A stretch of 64,000 nt of DNA, taken from NCBI RefSeq assembly GCF_900112645.1, contig NZ_FOMO01000009.1, positions 109,700 through 173,699 of the forward strand, written 5' to 3'. The notes below the pieces were generated by a model. That model saw nothing but the letters and a program-made list of their open reading frames with translations, was not told the origin of the DNA and did not search any database. This stretch comes from Phytopseudomonas straminea. GTDB taxonomy: Bacteria; Pseudomonadota; Gammaproteobacteria; Pseudomonadales; Pseudomonadaceae. The translations under genes and the position numbers were made by a program. Below, in pieces: positions 8,829 through 17,956 of the stretch. How positions within the stretch are numbered: the first letter of the stretch is position 1; each line of letters starts with the position of its first letter.

Positions 8829-9283
8829 AACTGTTCGCCGCCGATGAGGACGCCATGCTGGCGCTCGGCGCGCGTATCGCTGCGGCCACTGGAGGGCGTG
8901 GCGTGATTTACCTGGAAGGTGATCTGGGTGCCGGCAAGACCACGCTGTCGCGCGGCATCCTGCAGGGCCTTGGTCACCGTGGCGCGGTGAAAAGCCCGAC
9001 CTTCACCCTGGTCGAGCCCTACGAGATCGGCGAAGTCCGTGCCTTTCATTTCGACCTCTATCGCCTTGTCGATCCCGAGGAGCTGGAGTTTCTCGGCATT
9101 CGCGATTACTTCGAGGGCGACGCCCTGTGCCTGATCGAGTGGCCCCAGCGGGGTGCCGGCGTTTTGCCAAAGGCCGACCTGGACATTACCATTAGCCCGC
9201 GATCGGGTGGCCGGTCGCTGCTGCTTCGCAGTCATGGTGCGAAGGGTGAAAGCTGGTGTGCCGTTCTGGCACCCGGAGCATGA
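8816..9283 (+). CDS. tsaE: tRNA threonylcarbamoyladenosine biosynthesis ATPase TsaE
   Basis: TsaE is the P-loop ATPase that works with TsaB and TsaD to make t6A37 in tRNAs. The 155-residue product contains the Walker A motif EGDLGAGKTT and the downstream SPTFTLVEPY and HFDLYRL signatures. I place the start at the TTG at 8816, because GGAG sits 10 bases upstream of it and translation then begins LSELELF like other TsaE proteins. The in-frame ATG at 8777 would intrude 52 bases into nnr and lacks a ribosome site. The TGA stop overlaps the amiB ATG (ATGA at 9280-9283). Confidence 0.93.
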   Translation: MSELELFAADEDAMLALGARIAAATGGRGVIYLEGDLGAGKTTLSRGILQGLGHRGAVKSPTFTLVEPYEIGEVRAFHFDLYRLVDPEELEFLGIRDYFEGDALCLIEWPQRGAGVLPKADLDITISPRSGGRSLLLRSHGAKGESWCAVLAPGA

Positions 9284-10722
9284 ACAAGAGAGTGGGGGCG
9301 GGTATGCGCATAGGCGCGCGAATGATCGCGGTCGGGCTGATGTTGGCGGTCATGGCTGCCGACGTGTGGGCCGCGTCGGATGTGCGCAGTGTTCGCCTGT
9401 GGCGCGCACCGGACAACACGCGCCTGGTCTTCGACCTGTCCGGCCCGGTGCAGCACAGCGTGTTCACCCTGACCGCGCCGGATCGTATCGTGATCGATAT
9501 CAGCGGCGCCAAGCTGGTCACCCCGCTGGACAAGCTGGCCCTGAGCAACACGCCCATAACCGCGGTGCGCTCGGCGCAGCGTACACCGGACGACTTGCGC
9601 GTGGTCATCGACGTCTCGGCCCAGGTCACCCCGAAGAGTTTCACCCTGGCGCCCAATCAGCAGTACGGCAATCGCCTGGTCGTCGACCTGTTCGATCAGC
9701 CGTCGGATGCCGCGCCGAGTCTGCCATCCACCACCACCGCCAGTGAGCCCCCGGTTCCCGTCACGCCGACCCAGGCACCGCCCAAGGTGGCCCCCGTGCC
9801 GGGTGGCAAACGCGATATCGTGATCGCCATCGACGCCGGTCATGGTGGCGAAGACCCTGGTGCACTGGGCCCGACCAGGGGCCAGTTCGAGAAGAACGTG
9901 ACCCTGGCCATCGCCAAGGAGCTGCAGCGCCAGGTCAATGCTCAGAAGGGTTTCCGCGGCGAGTTGGTGCGTACCGGCGACTATTTCATTCCGTTGCGCA
10001 AGCGTACCGAGATCGCCCGCAAAAAGGGCGCCGATCTGTTCGTGTCCATTCACGCCGATGCGGCGCCCCGTGCGGCCGCTTTCGGCGCTTCGGTTTATGC
10101 GTTGTCCGACCGCGGCGCCACCTCGGAAACCGCGCGCTGGCTGGCGGACGCCGAGAACCAGTCCGACCTGATCGGCGGTGCCGGCAACGTCAGTCTCGAA
10201 GACAAGGACCGCATGCTTGCCGGCGTGCTGCTCGATCTGTCGATGACCGCGTCGCTGTCGTCCAGCCTCAATGTCGGGCAGAAAGTGCTTGGTCAGATGG
10301 GCCAGGTCACGCCGCTGCACAAGCGCCGCGTCGAGCAGGCCGGCTTCATGGTATTGAAGTCGCCGGACATTCCGTCGATCCTGGTCGAAACCGGCTTCAT
10401 CTCCAACCCCAGCGAGGCGCGCAAGCTGCACTCGGCTGGTCACCAGCAGAGCCTGGCGCGCTCCATCGTCACCGGTGTGAAGCAGTTCTTCGAACAGAAC
10501 CCGCCGCCCGGCACCTACATCGCCTGGCTGCGCGACAACGGCAAAGTTGCCCAGGGGCCGCGTGAGCACCGGGTCTCCTCCGGGGAAAGCCTGGCGCTGA
10601 TCGCCCAGCGCTATCAGGTCAGCCTGGCGAGCCTGCGCAGTGCCAATTCGCTGAAGTCCGACGTGATCAAAGTCGGCCAGACGCTGCAGATTCCCGCGAC
10701 CGCCCTGGCCGTCCAGCCATGA
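9280..10722 (+). CDS. amiB: N-acetylmuramoyl-L-alanine amidase AmiB
   Basis: AmiB cleaves septal peptidoglycan during daughter-cell separation. After a signal peptide ending VMAADVWA-AS, there is an AMIN domain (about residues 30-140), a proline-rich linker (about 150-180), and an amidase_3 zinc domain (about 185-410) with the IDAGHGGEDPGA motif, a later HADA and SILVETGFISN. A C-terminal LysM repeat (about 425-470) carries RVSSGESLALIAQRY. The ATG at 9280 forms an ATGA overlap with tsaE; an alternative ATG at 9304, after a strong GGGGGCGGG, would also leave a complete signal peptide. mutL again overlaps by ATGA. Confidence 0.94.
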   Translation: MNKRVGAGMRIGARMIAVGLMLAVMAADVWAASDVRSVRLWRAPDNTRLVFDLSGPVQHSVFTLTAPDRIVIDISGAKLVTPLDKLALSNTPITAVRSAQRTPDDLRVVIDVSAQVTPKSFTLAPNQQYGNRLVVDLFDQPSDAAPSLPSTTTASEPPVPVTPTQAPPKVAPVPGGKRDIVIAIDAGHGGEDPGALGPTRGQFEKNVTLAIAKELQRQVNAQKGFRGELVRTGDYFIPLRKRTEIARKKGADLFVSIHADAAPRAAAFGASVYALSDRGATSETARWLADAENQSDLIGGAGNVSLEDKDRMLAGVLLDLSMTASLSSSLNVGQKVLGQMGQVTPLHKRRVEQAGFMVLKSPDIPSILVETGFISNPSEARKLHSAGHQQSLARSIVTGVKQFFEQNPPPGTYIAWLRDNGKVAQGPREHRVSSGESLALIAQRYQVSLASLRSANSLKSDVIKVGQTLQIPATALAVQP

Positions 10723-12593
10723 GTGACGTGGCACGCATCCAGCTGCTCAGCCCGCGGCTGGCGAACCAGATCGCCGCCGGTGAGGTGGTCGAACGCCCGG
10801 CGTCGGTGGCCAAGGAACTACTGGAAAACAGCCTGGATTCAGGGGCCAAGCGCATCGAAGTAGATGTCGAGCAGGGCGGTGTCAAGCTGCTGCGCGTGCG
10901 CGACGATGGTCGCGGCATCGCCGCCGATGATCTGCCGCTGGCGCTTGCCCGCCATGCCACCAGCAAGATTCGCGAGCTCGAAGACCTCGAACAGGTCTTG
11001 AGCATGGGCTTTCGTGGTGAAGCCCTGGCGTCCATCAGCTCGGTCGCCAGGCTGACGCTCACTTCCCGTACCGCTGACGCCGAACAGGCCTGGCAGGTGG
11101 AGACCGAAGGCCGCGAGATGCAACCGCGCGTGCAGCCGGCGGCCCATCCGGTCGGCACCTCGGTGGAGGTGCGCGACCTGTTCTTCAATACCCCGGCGCG
11201 GCGCAAATTCCTCAAGGCCGAGAAGACCGAGTTCGATCACCTGCAGGAGGTCATCAAACGCCTCGCGCTGGCGCGTTTCGATGTAGCCTTCCACCTGCGT
11301 CATAACGGCAAGAGCGTGTTGTCGCTGCATGAAGCCAATGACGACGTGAGCCGTGCCCGGCGTGTCGCCTCGGTGTGCAGCGCAGGCTTTCTGGAGCAGG
11401 CGCTGCCCATCGATATCGAGCGCAATGGCCTGCACCTGTGGGGTTGGGTCGGGTTGCCGACCTTCTCCCGCAGCCAGGCGGACCTGCAGTATTTCTACGT
11501 GAACGGCCGCATGGTGCGTGACAAATTGGTCGCCCACGCGGTGCGCCAGGCGTACCGCGACGTGCTGTTCAATGGCCGCCATCCGACCTTCGTGCTGTTT
11601 CTGGAAATCGACCCCACCGCCGTCGACGTCAACGTGCACCCCACCAAGCACGAAGTGCGCTTCCGCGAAGGGCGCATGGTTCACGACTTCCTCTACGGCA
11701 CCCTGCACCGAGCGCTTGGCGAGGTGCGTCCGGAAGACCATTTGGCCACGCCGGCCGCCGCCGAGACGGTGCTGCGACCTAGCGGCCTGGCTGCCGGTGA
11801 GTTCGGCCCGCAAGGTGAAATGGGGCTTTCCGCCAGCGTGCTCGAGCGCCCGACCGATTCGGTCTGGCGTTCCCCCGGTGCCGGTTATCAGGGCCAGCGC
11901 AGCGAAGCCACGCTGCCGGCCGCCGAGGCGCAGGGCGTCTATCGCGAGTTCTACGCGCCGCTGGCCACCAGCAGCGCGCCGGCTGCCTTGCCGGAGGTTC
12001 AAGGTGATATCCCGCCGCTGGGTTACGCCATCGCTCAGCTCAAAGGCATCTATATCCTGGCCGAAAATGCCCACGGCCTGGTGGTCGTGGACATGCACGC
12101 GGCCCATGAGCGCATCACTTACGAGCGTCTCAAGGTGGCAATGGCCAGTGAAGGCCTGCGCGGCCAGCCGCTGCTGGTGCCCGAGTCCATCGCCGTCAGC
12201 CAGCGTGAAGCGGACTGCGCCGAAGAGCATGGCCAGTGGTTCCAGAAACTCGGCTTCGAGTTGCAGCGCCTGGGGCCGGAAACCCTGGCGATTCGCCAGA
12301 TTCCGGCGCTGCTCAAGCAGGCCGAGGCGACGCGCCTGGTGGGCGACGTCTTGTCCGACCTGCTCGAGTACGGCACCAGTGACCGCATTCAGGCGCATCT
12401 CAACGAGCTGCTGGCGACCATGGCCTGCCATGGCGCGGTGCGCGCCAATCGCCGCCTGACCCTGCCGGAGATGAATGGCCTGCTGCGTGATATGGAACAG
12501 ACCGAGCGTAGTGGCCAGTGCAACCATGGCCGGCCGACCTGGACGCAGATGAGTCTCGACCAGCTCGACAAGCTGTTCCTGCGCGGCCAGTAA
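10719..12593 (+). CDS. mutL: DNA mismatch repair protein MutL
   Basis: MutL couples mismatch recognition by MutS to strand incision. The 624 residues include an N-terminal GHKL ATPase (about 1-330) with ANQIAAGEVVERP, DDGRGI and GFRGEAL, a variable linker (about 335-430), and a C-terminal dimerisation domain. The latter has DMHAAHERITYE at 458-469, which fits the nuclease motif D-x-HA-x2-E-x4-E, so this is the endonuclease-type MutL found in pseudomonads rather than the motif-less E. coli type. The start overlaps amiB by 4 bases. A MITE-like element begins right after the stop codon. Confidence 0.97.
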   Translation: MSDVARIQLLSPRLANQIAAGEVVERPASVAKELLENSLDSGAKRIEVDVEQGGVKLLRVRDDGRGIAADDLPLALARHATSKIRELEDLEQVLSMGFRGEALASISSVARLTLTSRTADAEQAWQVETEGREMQPRVQPAAHPVGTSVEVRDLFFNTPARRKFLKAEKTEFDHLQEVIKRLALARFDVAFHLRHNGKSVLSLHEANDDVSRARRVASVCSAGFLEQALPIDIERNGLHLWGWVGLPTFSRSQADLQYFYVNGRMVRDKLVAHAVRQAYRDVLFNGRHPTFVLFLEIDPTAVDVNVHPTKHEVRFREGRMVHDFLYGTLHRALGEVRPEDHLATPAAAETVLRPSGLAAGEFGPQGEMGLSASVLERPTDSVWRSPGAGYQGQRSEATLPAAEAQGVYREFYAPLATSSAPAALPEVQGDIPPLGYAIAQLKGIYILAENAHGLVVVDMHAAHERITYERLKVAMASEGLRGQPLLVPESIAVSQREADCAEEHGQWFQKLGFELQRLGPETLAIRQIPALLKQAEATRLVGDVLSDLLEYGTSDRIQAHLNELLATMACHGAVRANRRLTLPEMNGLLRDMEQTERSGQCNHGRPTWTQMSLDQLDKLFLRGQ

Positions 12594-12733
12594 CAGGCCG
12601 CTGAAAAACTACCTGCGTTGGCAATACTGCGTTAAAAACGGTCTCAAAATACTCGTTTACAACACGTAAACTGCGCTTTTTCGGCCGTTTTTGCCTTGTC
12701 TTACCTGCCTCGCCTACGTTTTTCAACGGCCTG
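12594..12733. repeat. 140-bp MITE-like inverted-repeat element between mutL and miaA
   Basis: The ends are imperfect inverted repeats: CAGGCCGCTGAAAAACTAC at 12594-12612 and the complement of a GTTTTTCAACGGCCTG end finishing at 12733. There is no coding capacity for a transposase. The element begins with the base after the mutL stop codon and ends 74 bases before the miaA start. It looks like one of the short non-autonomous dispersed repeats of Pseudomonas. Confidence 0.65.
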
Positions 12734-12807
12734 GTGCCTTCGGTGCCGCGCTTGCGGTCGGCGGCTCAGGCCCGGAAAATGGGCCGCCGTTGATTCGAGT
12801 CGTGTTG

Positions 12808-13764
12808 ATGTTTTCTTTGCCTCCCGCCATCTTTCTGATGGGCCCGACCGCGTCCGGAAAGACCGATCTGGCCCTGGCCCTGGCGCGCGTGTTGCCCTGC
12901 GAGCTGATCAGTGTGGACTCGGCGTTGGTTTATCGCGGCATGGACATCGGCACCGCCAAGCCGGATCGCGCCACTCTCGAGGCCTTTCCCCATCATCTGG
13001 TGGATATTCGCGATCCGTCCGAAGCCTATTCGGCGGCCGATTTCCGACGTGATGCCCTGGCCTCTATGGCTGACATCACCGCGCGCGGGCGTATTCCGCT
13101 ACTGGTTGGCGGCACCATGCTCTACTACAAGGCGCTGCTCGAGGGCCTGGCCGATATGCCGGGCGCTGACGTCGAGGTGCGCGCCGAGCTGGAGGCACGG
13201 GCCGAACAGGAGGGCCTGGCGGCGCTGCATGCCGAGCTGCAGGCAGTGGATCCGCAATCGGCGGCGCGCATTCATCCGAACGATCCGCAGCGTCTGGTCC
13301 GCGCCCTGGAGGTGTTCCGGGTCAGCGGCATGACCATGACGCAACTGCGTGAGCAGCAGAGCGAAGCAGCGACTGAGGGCGGCGGCTTGCCCTATACTGT
13401 CGCGCAGTTGGCGATAGCGCCTGCGCAGCGGCAGATTCTCCACGAACGAATCGCCAAACGATTTGATCTGATGCTGGAACAGGGCTTCGTCGCCGAGGTC
13501 GAACGCCTGCATCGGCGAGGTGACTTGCACGGTGAAATGCCGTCTATTAGAGCGGTAGGTTACCGACAGGTGTGGGATCATCTGGAAGGGCGACTCAGTG
13601 CAGCGCAGATGCGCGAGCGCGGCATCATCGCCACCCGCCAGCTGGCCAAACGGCAATTCACCTGGTTACGCAGTTGGCAAAATGTGCACTGGCTGGACAG
13701 TCTCGATTGCGACAATCTGCCACGTGCCTTGAAATACATGGCAACGGTCTCCATATTGAGCTGA
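12808..13764 (+). CDS. miaA: tRNA dimethylallyltransferase MiaA
   Basis: MiaA transfers a dimethylallyl group to A37 of tRNAs that read UNN codons. The 318-residue protein has the P-loop GPTASGKT at 12-19, then ISVDSALVYRGMDIGTAKP, the DIRDPSEAYSAADF segment and a C-terminal RQLAKRQFTWLR tRNA-binding motif. The frame stays open upstream through the MITE-like repeat; the ATG at 12808 gives the normal family N-terminus. It heads the conserved miaA-hfq-hflX-hflKC cluster. Confidence 0.96.
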   Translation: MFSLPPAIFLMGPTASGKTDLALALARVLPCELISVDSALVYRGMDIGTAKPDRATLEAFPHHLVDIRDPSEAYSAADFRRDALASMADITARGRIPLLVGGTMLYYKALLEGLADMPGADVEVRAELEARAEQEGLAALHAELQAVDPQSAARIHPNDPQRLVRALEVFRVSGMTMTQLREQQSEAATEGGGLPYTVAQLAIAPAQRQILHERIAKRFDLMLEQGFVAEVERLHRRGDLHGEMPSIRAVGYRQVWDHLEGRLSAAQMRERGIIATRQLAKRQFTWLRSWQNVHWLDSLDCDNLPRALKYMATVSILS

Positions 13765-13875
13765 GACCTTGCCGCGGGCCGTCTATCCTTGGGGGAAGAC
13801 GTGCCAAAGCCGTTTGTAGGCCAAGCAACCCGTTCAAACACTATTCATTTATCGATTCATTTAGGAGTGCGGCAC

Positions 13876-14136
13876 ATGTCAAAAGGGCATTCGCTACAAG
13901 ACCCTTACCTCAATACCCTGCGGAAGGAGCGCGTTCCGGTTTCCATCTACCTGGTCAACGGCATCAAGCTGCAAGGCCAGATTGAATCCTTTGACCAGTT
14001 CGTCATTCTGCTGAAGAACACCGTCAGCCAGATGGTCTACAAGCACGCGATCTCCACCGTGGTGCCGAGCCGTCCGGTTCGTCTGCCAAGCGCGTCGGAG
14101 TCCGATCAGGCCGAGTCCGAGCCAGGTAACGTCTAA
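13876..14136 (+). CDS. hfq: RNA chaperone Hfq
   Basis: Hfq is the hexameric Sm-like protein that pairs small RNAs with mRNAs and, in Pseudomonas, assists Crc-dependent catabolite repression. The 86 residues start MSKGHSLQDPYLNTLRKERV, the near-invariant N-terminus. They contain the Sm1 region (SIYLVNGIKLQGQI, SFDQFVILLK) and the Sm2 motif YKHAISTVVP, followed by a short serine/glutamate tail. An AGGAG Shine-Dalgarno lies 8 bases before the ATG. It sits between miaA (111 bases upstream) and hflX (14 bases downstream), the standard arrangement. Confidence 0.98.
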   Translation: MSKGHSLQDPYLNTLRKERVPVSIYLVNGIKLQGQIESFDQFVILLKNTVSQMVYKHAISTVVPSRPVRLPSASESDQAESEPGNV

Positions 14137-14150
14137 GCCAGGGGGTCGCA

Positions 14151-15452
14151 TTGTTCTTCGAGCGCCATGAAGGGGGTGAACGGGCCATCCTGGTTCATCT
14201 GGATAGTCAGAGCACCGAGGCGAGCGAGGATCCCCAGGAGTTTCAGGAATTGGCGCTTTCTGCCGGTGCCGATACCGTGGCGTTCTTCAGTGTGCCCAAT
14301 AGCCGGCCCACCGCGAAGTTCCTTATCGGTAGCGGCAAGGTGGAAGAGCTGCGTGACCAGGTCAAGGCCCACGAGGCCGACCTGGTCATTTTCAATCATG
14401 TCCTCACGCCTAGTCAGGAGCGTAACCTCGAGCGCATGTTCGAGTGTCGCGTGCTGGATCGCACCGGGCTGATTCTCGATATCTTCGCCCAGCGCGCACG
14501 TACCCACGAAGGCAAGCTGCAGGTCGAGCTGGCTCAGCTCGATCACATGAGCACGCGCCTGGTGCGTGGCTGGACTCACCTCGAACGACAGAAAGGCGGG
14601 ATCGGTCTGCGCGGCCCGGGTGAAACCCAGCTGGAAACCGACCGCCGCCTGTTGCGCGTGCGTATCCGCCAGATCAAGCAGAAGCTGGAGAAGGTGCGCA
14701 GTCAGCGGGAGCAGGCGCGCCGCGGCCGCAAACGGGCCGATATTCCTTCCGTGTCGCTAGTCGGCTACACCAACGCCGGCAAGTCCACATTGTTCAACGC
14801 CCTGACCGAATCCGAGGTCTACGCGGCTGATCAACTGTTCGCCACCCTTGACCCGACCCTGCGTCGTCTCCAGCTCGACGACCTGGGCCCCGTGGTGCTG
14901 GCCGATACCGTGGGCTTTATTCGTCACCTGCCGCACAAGCTGGTCGAGGCGTTTCGCGCGACGCTTGAGGAATCGAGCAACTCCGATCTGCTGCTGCACG
15001 TGATCGATTCGCACGAGCCGGAGCGCGATGCGCAGATCGAGCAGGTGCTCGAGGTGCTGGGCGAAATCGGCGCCCAGGATCTGCCGGTACTTGAGGTCTA
15101 CAACAAGCTCGACCTGCTCGAGGGTGTTGAGCCGCAGATCCAGCGCAATGCCGACGGGCGCCCCGAGCGGGTGTGGTTGTCGGCGCGTGATGGTCGCGGT
15201 TTGCCGCTGCTCAAGCAGGCGGTGGCCGAGCTGCTCGGTGACGATCTGTTCGTCGCCACCCTGCAGCTGCCGCAGCGCCTGGCGCGCCTGCGGGCGCAAT
15301 TCTTTGAGCTGGGCGCGGTGCTGCAGGAGTCCTATGCCGAAGACGGCAGCAGCCTCTTACAGGTGCGCATCCCGCGGGTCGAGCTCAATCGTCTGGTCAG
15401 CCGCGAGGGCCTGCAGCCGCTGGAGTTCATTGAGCAACACACTTTGCAATAA
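14151..15452 (+). CDS. hflX: Ribosome-rescue GTPase HflX
   Basis: HflX is an Obg-HflX GTPase that splits stalled 70S ribosomes, especially under heat stress. The 433 residues show the N-terminal HflX domain, the glycine-rich GGIGLRGPGETQLETDRR segment (149-166), an arginine/lysine coiled coil (about 168-195), and the G domain with P-loop GYTNAGKST at 205-213, DTVGF and NKLD. The likely start is the TTG at 14151, preceded by GGGGG, because the ATG at 14167 is out of frame and this start gives the family N-terminus. It is 14 bases downstream of hfq. Confidence 0.94.
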   Translation: MFFERHEGGERAILVHLDSQSTEASEDPQEFQELALSAGADTVAFFSVPNSRPTAKFLIGSGKVEELRDQVKAHEADLVIFNHVLTPSQERNLERMFECRVLDRTGLILDIFAQRARTHEGKLQVELAQLDHMSTRLVRGWTHLERQKGGIGLRGPGETQLETDRRLLRVRIRQIKQKLEKVRSQREQARRGRKRADIPSVSLVGYTNAGKSTLFNALTESEVYAADQLFATLDPTLRRLQLDDLGPVVLADTVGFIRHLPHKLVEAFRATLEESSNSDLLLHVIDSHEPERDAQIEQVLEVLGEIGAQDLPVLEVYNKLDLLEGVEPQIQRNADGRPERVWLSARDGRGLPLLKQAVAELLGDDLFVATLQLPQRLARLRAQFFELGAVLQESYAEDGSSLLQVRIPRVELNRLVSREGLQPLEFIEQHTLQ

Positions 15453-15550
15453 AGCCCGCGGCGGTGATTTTGCCGCTGGAAGCAGGCATTCTGTAGCATT
15501 GGTGGGCGCGCCGTTGGGCGCGTCTTTGCTTTATCAGTATGGAGAGCGCT

Positions 15551-16741
15551 ATGGCTTGGAATGAGCCGGGTGGCAACTCGAATAATCAGGATCCCTGGGG
15601 TGGCGGCGGCCGTGGCGGTAAAGGCGGCGGTGGCGGCGATCGCAAGGGACCACCGGATCTTGACGAAGCCTTCCGCAAGCTGCAGGACAACCTCAATGGG
15701 TTGTTCGGTGGTCGCAAGAAACGCGGCAGTGATGGTAGCGGCTCCGATAGCGGCAAGAGCGGCGGTTTCGGCCTGCTGTTCGTTGCGCTGGCCGTGGTCG
15801 GCGTCTTCTGGCTGTATAACGCCATCTACGTGGTCGACGAGCAGGAGCAGGCCGTGGTGCTGCGCTTCGGCAAGTACTACGAGACGGTCGGCCCGGGTCT
15901 GAACATCTACTTCCCACCGATTGATCGCAAGTTTCAGGAAAACGTCACCCGCGAGCGTGCCTACAGCAAGCAGGGGCAGATGCTGACCGAAGACGAGAAC
16001 ATCATCGAAGTGCCGCTGACCGTTCAATACAAGATCAGCAGCCTCAAGGATTACGTGCTCAACGTCGACATGCCGGAAACCAGCCTGCAGCACGCCACTG
16101 ACAGCGCCGTGCGCCACGTGGTGGGTTCCACCGAGATGGATCAGGTGCTGACCGAAGGCCGTGAGCAGATGGCCGGCGATGTTCGCGAGCGTCTGCAGCG
16201 TTTCCTCGACACCTATCGCACCGGTATCACCGTTACCCAGGTGAACCTGCAGAGCGCTGCGGCACCGCGTGAAGTGCAAGAGGCTTTCGATGACGTGATT
16301 CGTGCCCGTGAAGACGAGCAGCGCGAGAAGAACCTGGCGGAAACCTACGCCAACGGTGTGGTGCCGGAAGCCCGTGGTCAGGCCCAGCGTCTGATCGAGG
16401 ATGCCAGCGGTTACCGCGACGAAGTGATCTCCCGCGCCCAGGGCGAGGCGGATCGTTTCACCGCGCTGGTCGCCGAGTACCGCAAGGCCCCGGAAATCAC
16501 TCGCGAGCGTCTGTATCTGGACACCATGCAGCAGATGATGACCAACACCAGCAAGGTGCTGGTCACCGGTGACAAGGGGCAGAACAATCTGCTCTATCTG
16601 CCGCTGGACAAGATGATCGACAGCCGTGGCGGCAGCAGCAATTCGTCGTCCGGCGCGGTTGGTGCCGGCGCTGCCGATCTCGGCGCGCGTGTGGGTAACA
16701 ATGTTGGGCAGCCAGACGTGCGTACAAGGGAGAGCCGCTGA
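15551..16741 (+). CDS. hflK: FtsH protease modulator HflK
   Basis: HflK forms with HflC the membrane complex that surrounds and regulates FtsH. The 396 residues begin MAWNEPGGN, as in E. coli HflK. They contain a glycine-rich cytoplasmic N-terminus (about 5-70), one membrane segment (about 74-96), then a SPFH/prohibitin domain (about 97-260) and a long helical region. The ATG at 15551 is chosen over an in-frame ATG at 15539 because GGAG precedes it and the canonical N-terminus results. The stop overlaps the first base of the hflC start. Confidence 0.96.
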   Translation: MAWNEPGGNSNNQDPWGGGGRGGKGGGGGDRKGPPDLDEAFRKLQDNLNGLFGGRKKRGSDGSGSDSGKSGGFGLLFVALAVVGVFWLYNAIYVVDEQEQAVVLRFGKYYETVGPGLNIYFPPIDRKFQENVTRERAYSKQGQMLTEDENIIEVPLTVQYKISSLKDYVLNVDMPETSLQHATDSAVRHVVGSTEMDQVLTEGREQMAGDVRERLQRFLDTYRTGITVTQVNLQSAAAPREVQEAFDDVIRAREDEQREKNLAETYANGVVPEARGQAQRLIEDASGYRDEVISRAQGEADRFTALVAEYRKAPEITRERLYLDTMQQMMTNTSKVLVTGDKGQNNLLYLPLDKMIDSRGGSSNSSSGAVGAGAADLGARVGNNVGQPDVRTRESR

Positions 16742-17610
16742 TGAGCAATAAATCACTGGTGACCCTGATCGCGGGCGTAGTGCTGGCCCTGGTGGCCTGG
16801 AGCAGCTTCTACATCGTGGCGCAGACCGAGCGGGCGGTACTGCTGCAGTTCGGTCGTATCGTAGAGGCGGACGTGCAGCCGGGTCTTCACATGAAGATTC
16901 CGTACGTCAACCAGGTGCGCAAATTCGATGCCCGTCTGCTGACTTTGGATACCGTCAATTCGCGCTTCCTGACCCTCGAGAAGAAAGCGTTGATGGTCGA
17001 TGCCTACGCCAAATGGCGCGTGCAGGATGCCGAGCGTTACTACACCGCGACCTCGGGTGTGAAGCAGATCGCCGACGAGCGTCTGTCGCGTCGTCTCGAA
17101 GCCTCGCTGCGTGACCAGTTCGGTAAGCGCACCCTGCACGAGTCGGTATCCGGCGAGCGTGATGCACTGATGGCTGACGTCACCGCCTCGCTTAACCGCG
17201 CGGCGCAGCGTGAGCTGGGTATCGAAGTGGTGGACGTTCGCGTCAAGGCCATTGACCTGCCCAAGGAAGTCAACCGCAGCGTCTTCGACCGCATGAGCTC
17301 GGAGCGTGAGCGCGAGGCGCGTGAGCACCGTGCCAAGGGTAAGGAGTTGGCAGAGGGTATTCGCGCTGACGCCGATCGTCAGCAACGCGTGATTCTCGCC
17401 GAGGCTTATCGCCAGGCCGAGGAACTGCGCGGTGAGGGTGATGCCCAGGCCGCGGCCATCTACTCCAAGGCCTATGGCCAGGATCAGGAGTTCTACGCCT
17501 TCTATCGCAGCCTTAACGCCTATCGCGAGAGCTTCTCCGACAAGCGTGACGTGCTGGTACTGGATCCGAGCAGCGACTTCTTCCGTTACCTGGAAAAGTC
17601 CAAGCCGTAA
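16741..17610 (+). CDS. hflC: FtsH protease modulator HflC
   Basis: HflC is the partner of HflK: a single N-terminal membrane helix (about residues 5-24) followed by a periplasmic SPFH domain (about 20-190) and an alanine/glutamate-rich helix with EREREAREHRAKGKELAEG. It contains the typical ending in which YRSLNAYRESF precedes LDPSSDFFRYL. The 289 residues are the usual length. A GGGAGAG Shine-Dalgarno lies in the end of hflK, with a one-base overlap (TGATG), indicating translational coupling. Confidence 0.97.
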   Translation: MSNKSLVTLIAGVVLALVAWSSFYIVAQTERAVLLQFGRIVEADVQPGLHMKIPYVNQVRKFDARLLTLDTVNSRFLTLEKKALMVDAYAKWRVQDAERYYTATSGVKQIADERLSRRLEASLRDQFGKRTLHESVSGERDALMADVTASLNRAAQRELGIEVVDVRVKAIDLPKEVNRSVFDRMSSEREREAREHRAKGKELAEGIRADADRQQRVILAEAYRQAEELRGEGDAQAAAIYSKAYGQDQEFYAFYRSLNAYRESFSDKRDVLVLDPSSDFFRYLEKSKP

Positions 17611-17694
17611 CGAGGCTCCGAGCCGCAAGCCAAACACCGCAAGCCGAAGCCCCGTGCTCGCTTGTCGTGTGAAGCTTGCGGCTTGAGGCTTTCG
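17611..17694. repeat. Degenerate palindromic repeat after hflC
   Basis: CGAGGCTCCGAGCCGCAAGC at 17611-17630 pairs imperfectly with the complement of GCTTGCGGCTTGAGGCTTTCG ending at 17694. The core AGCCGCAAGC/GCTTGCGGCT is perfect. It begins immediately after the hflC stop codon and precedes the terminator. This is another Pseudomonas-style extragenic palindrome. Confidence 0.55.
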
Positions 17695-17710
17695 ACGTGG
17701 TATGATGCAG

Positions 17711-17735
17711 CAGCCGGGAAAATCCCGGCTTTTTT
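17711..17735 (+). terminator. Rho-independent terminator after hflC
   Basis: AGCCGGGA at 17713-17720 pairs with TCCCGGCT at 17723-17730 and is followed by a run of T. It closes the miaA-hfq-hflXKC transcription unit. The rest of the 346-base gap to hisZ (17736-17956) contains no gene that I can recognise. It presumably holds the hisZ promoter. Confidence 0.8.
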
Positions 17736-17956
17736 ACGCCTGTGGGAATCATGCGGCACGAACTGAGCGTTACGTTCTGTCTTTCAAGGTCCCTGACCTT
17801 GTCCCTTTCCGCGCCGCTGGCGTGGGGGCTTCGTGCAATCAAATCTCTGATCGTCTCGATGCCCGTTCCTGGAGTCGGCCGGCCTGTTGCCGTGCTCGGC
17901 TTCCCATCCGCTTCACTGAAGGCTTGTGCCGCCCGAATCAAGAGGGAAATGGCGAA

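Noticed and set aside
17736..17956. A small gene between hflC and hisZ
   Set aside because: A short DUF2065 protein is often found here in relatives, but no frame in this stretch shows that pattern or a ribosome site, so I leave it as intergenic.
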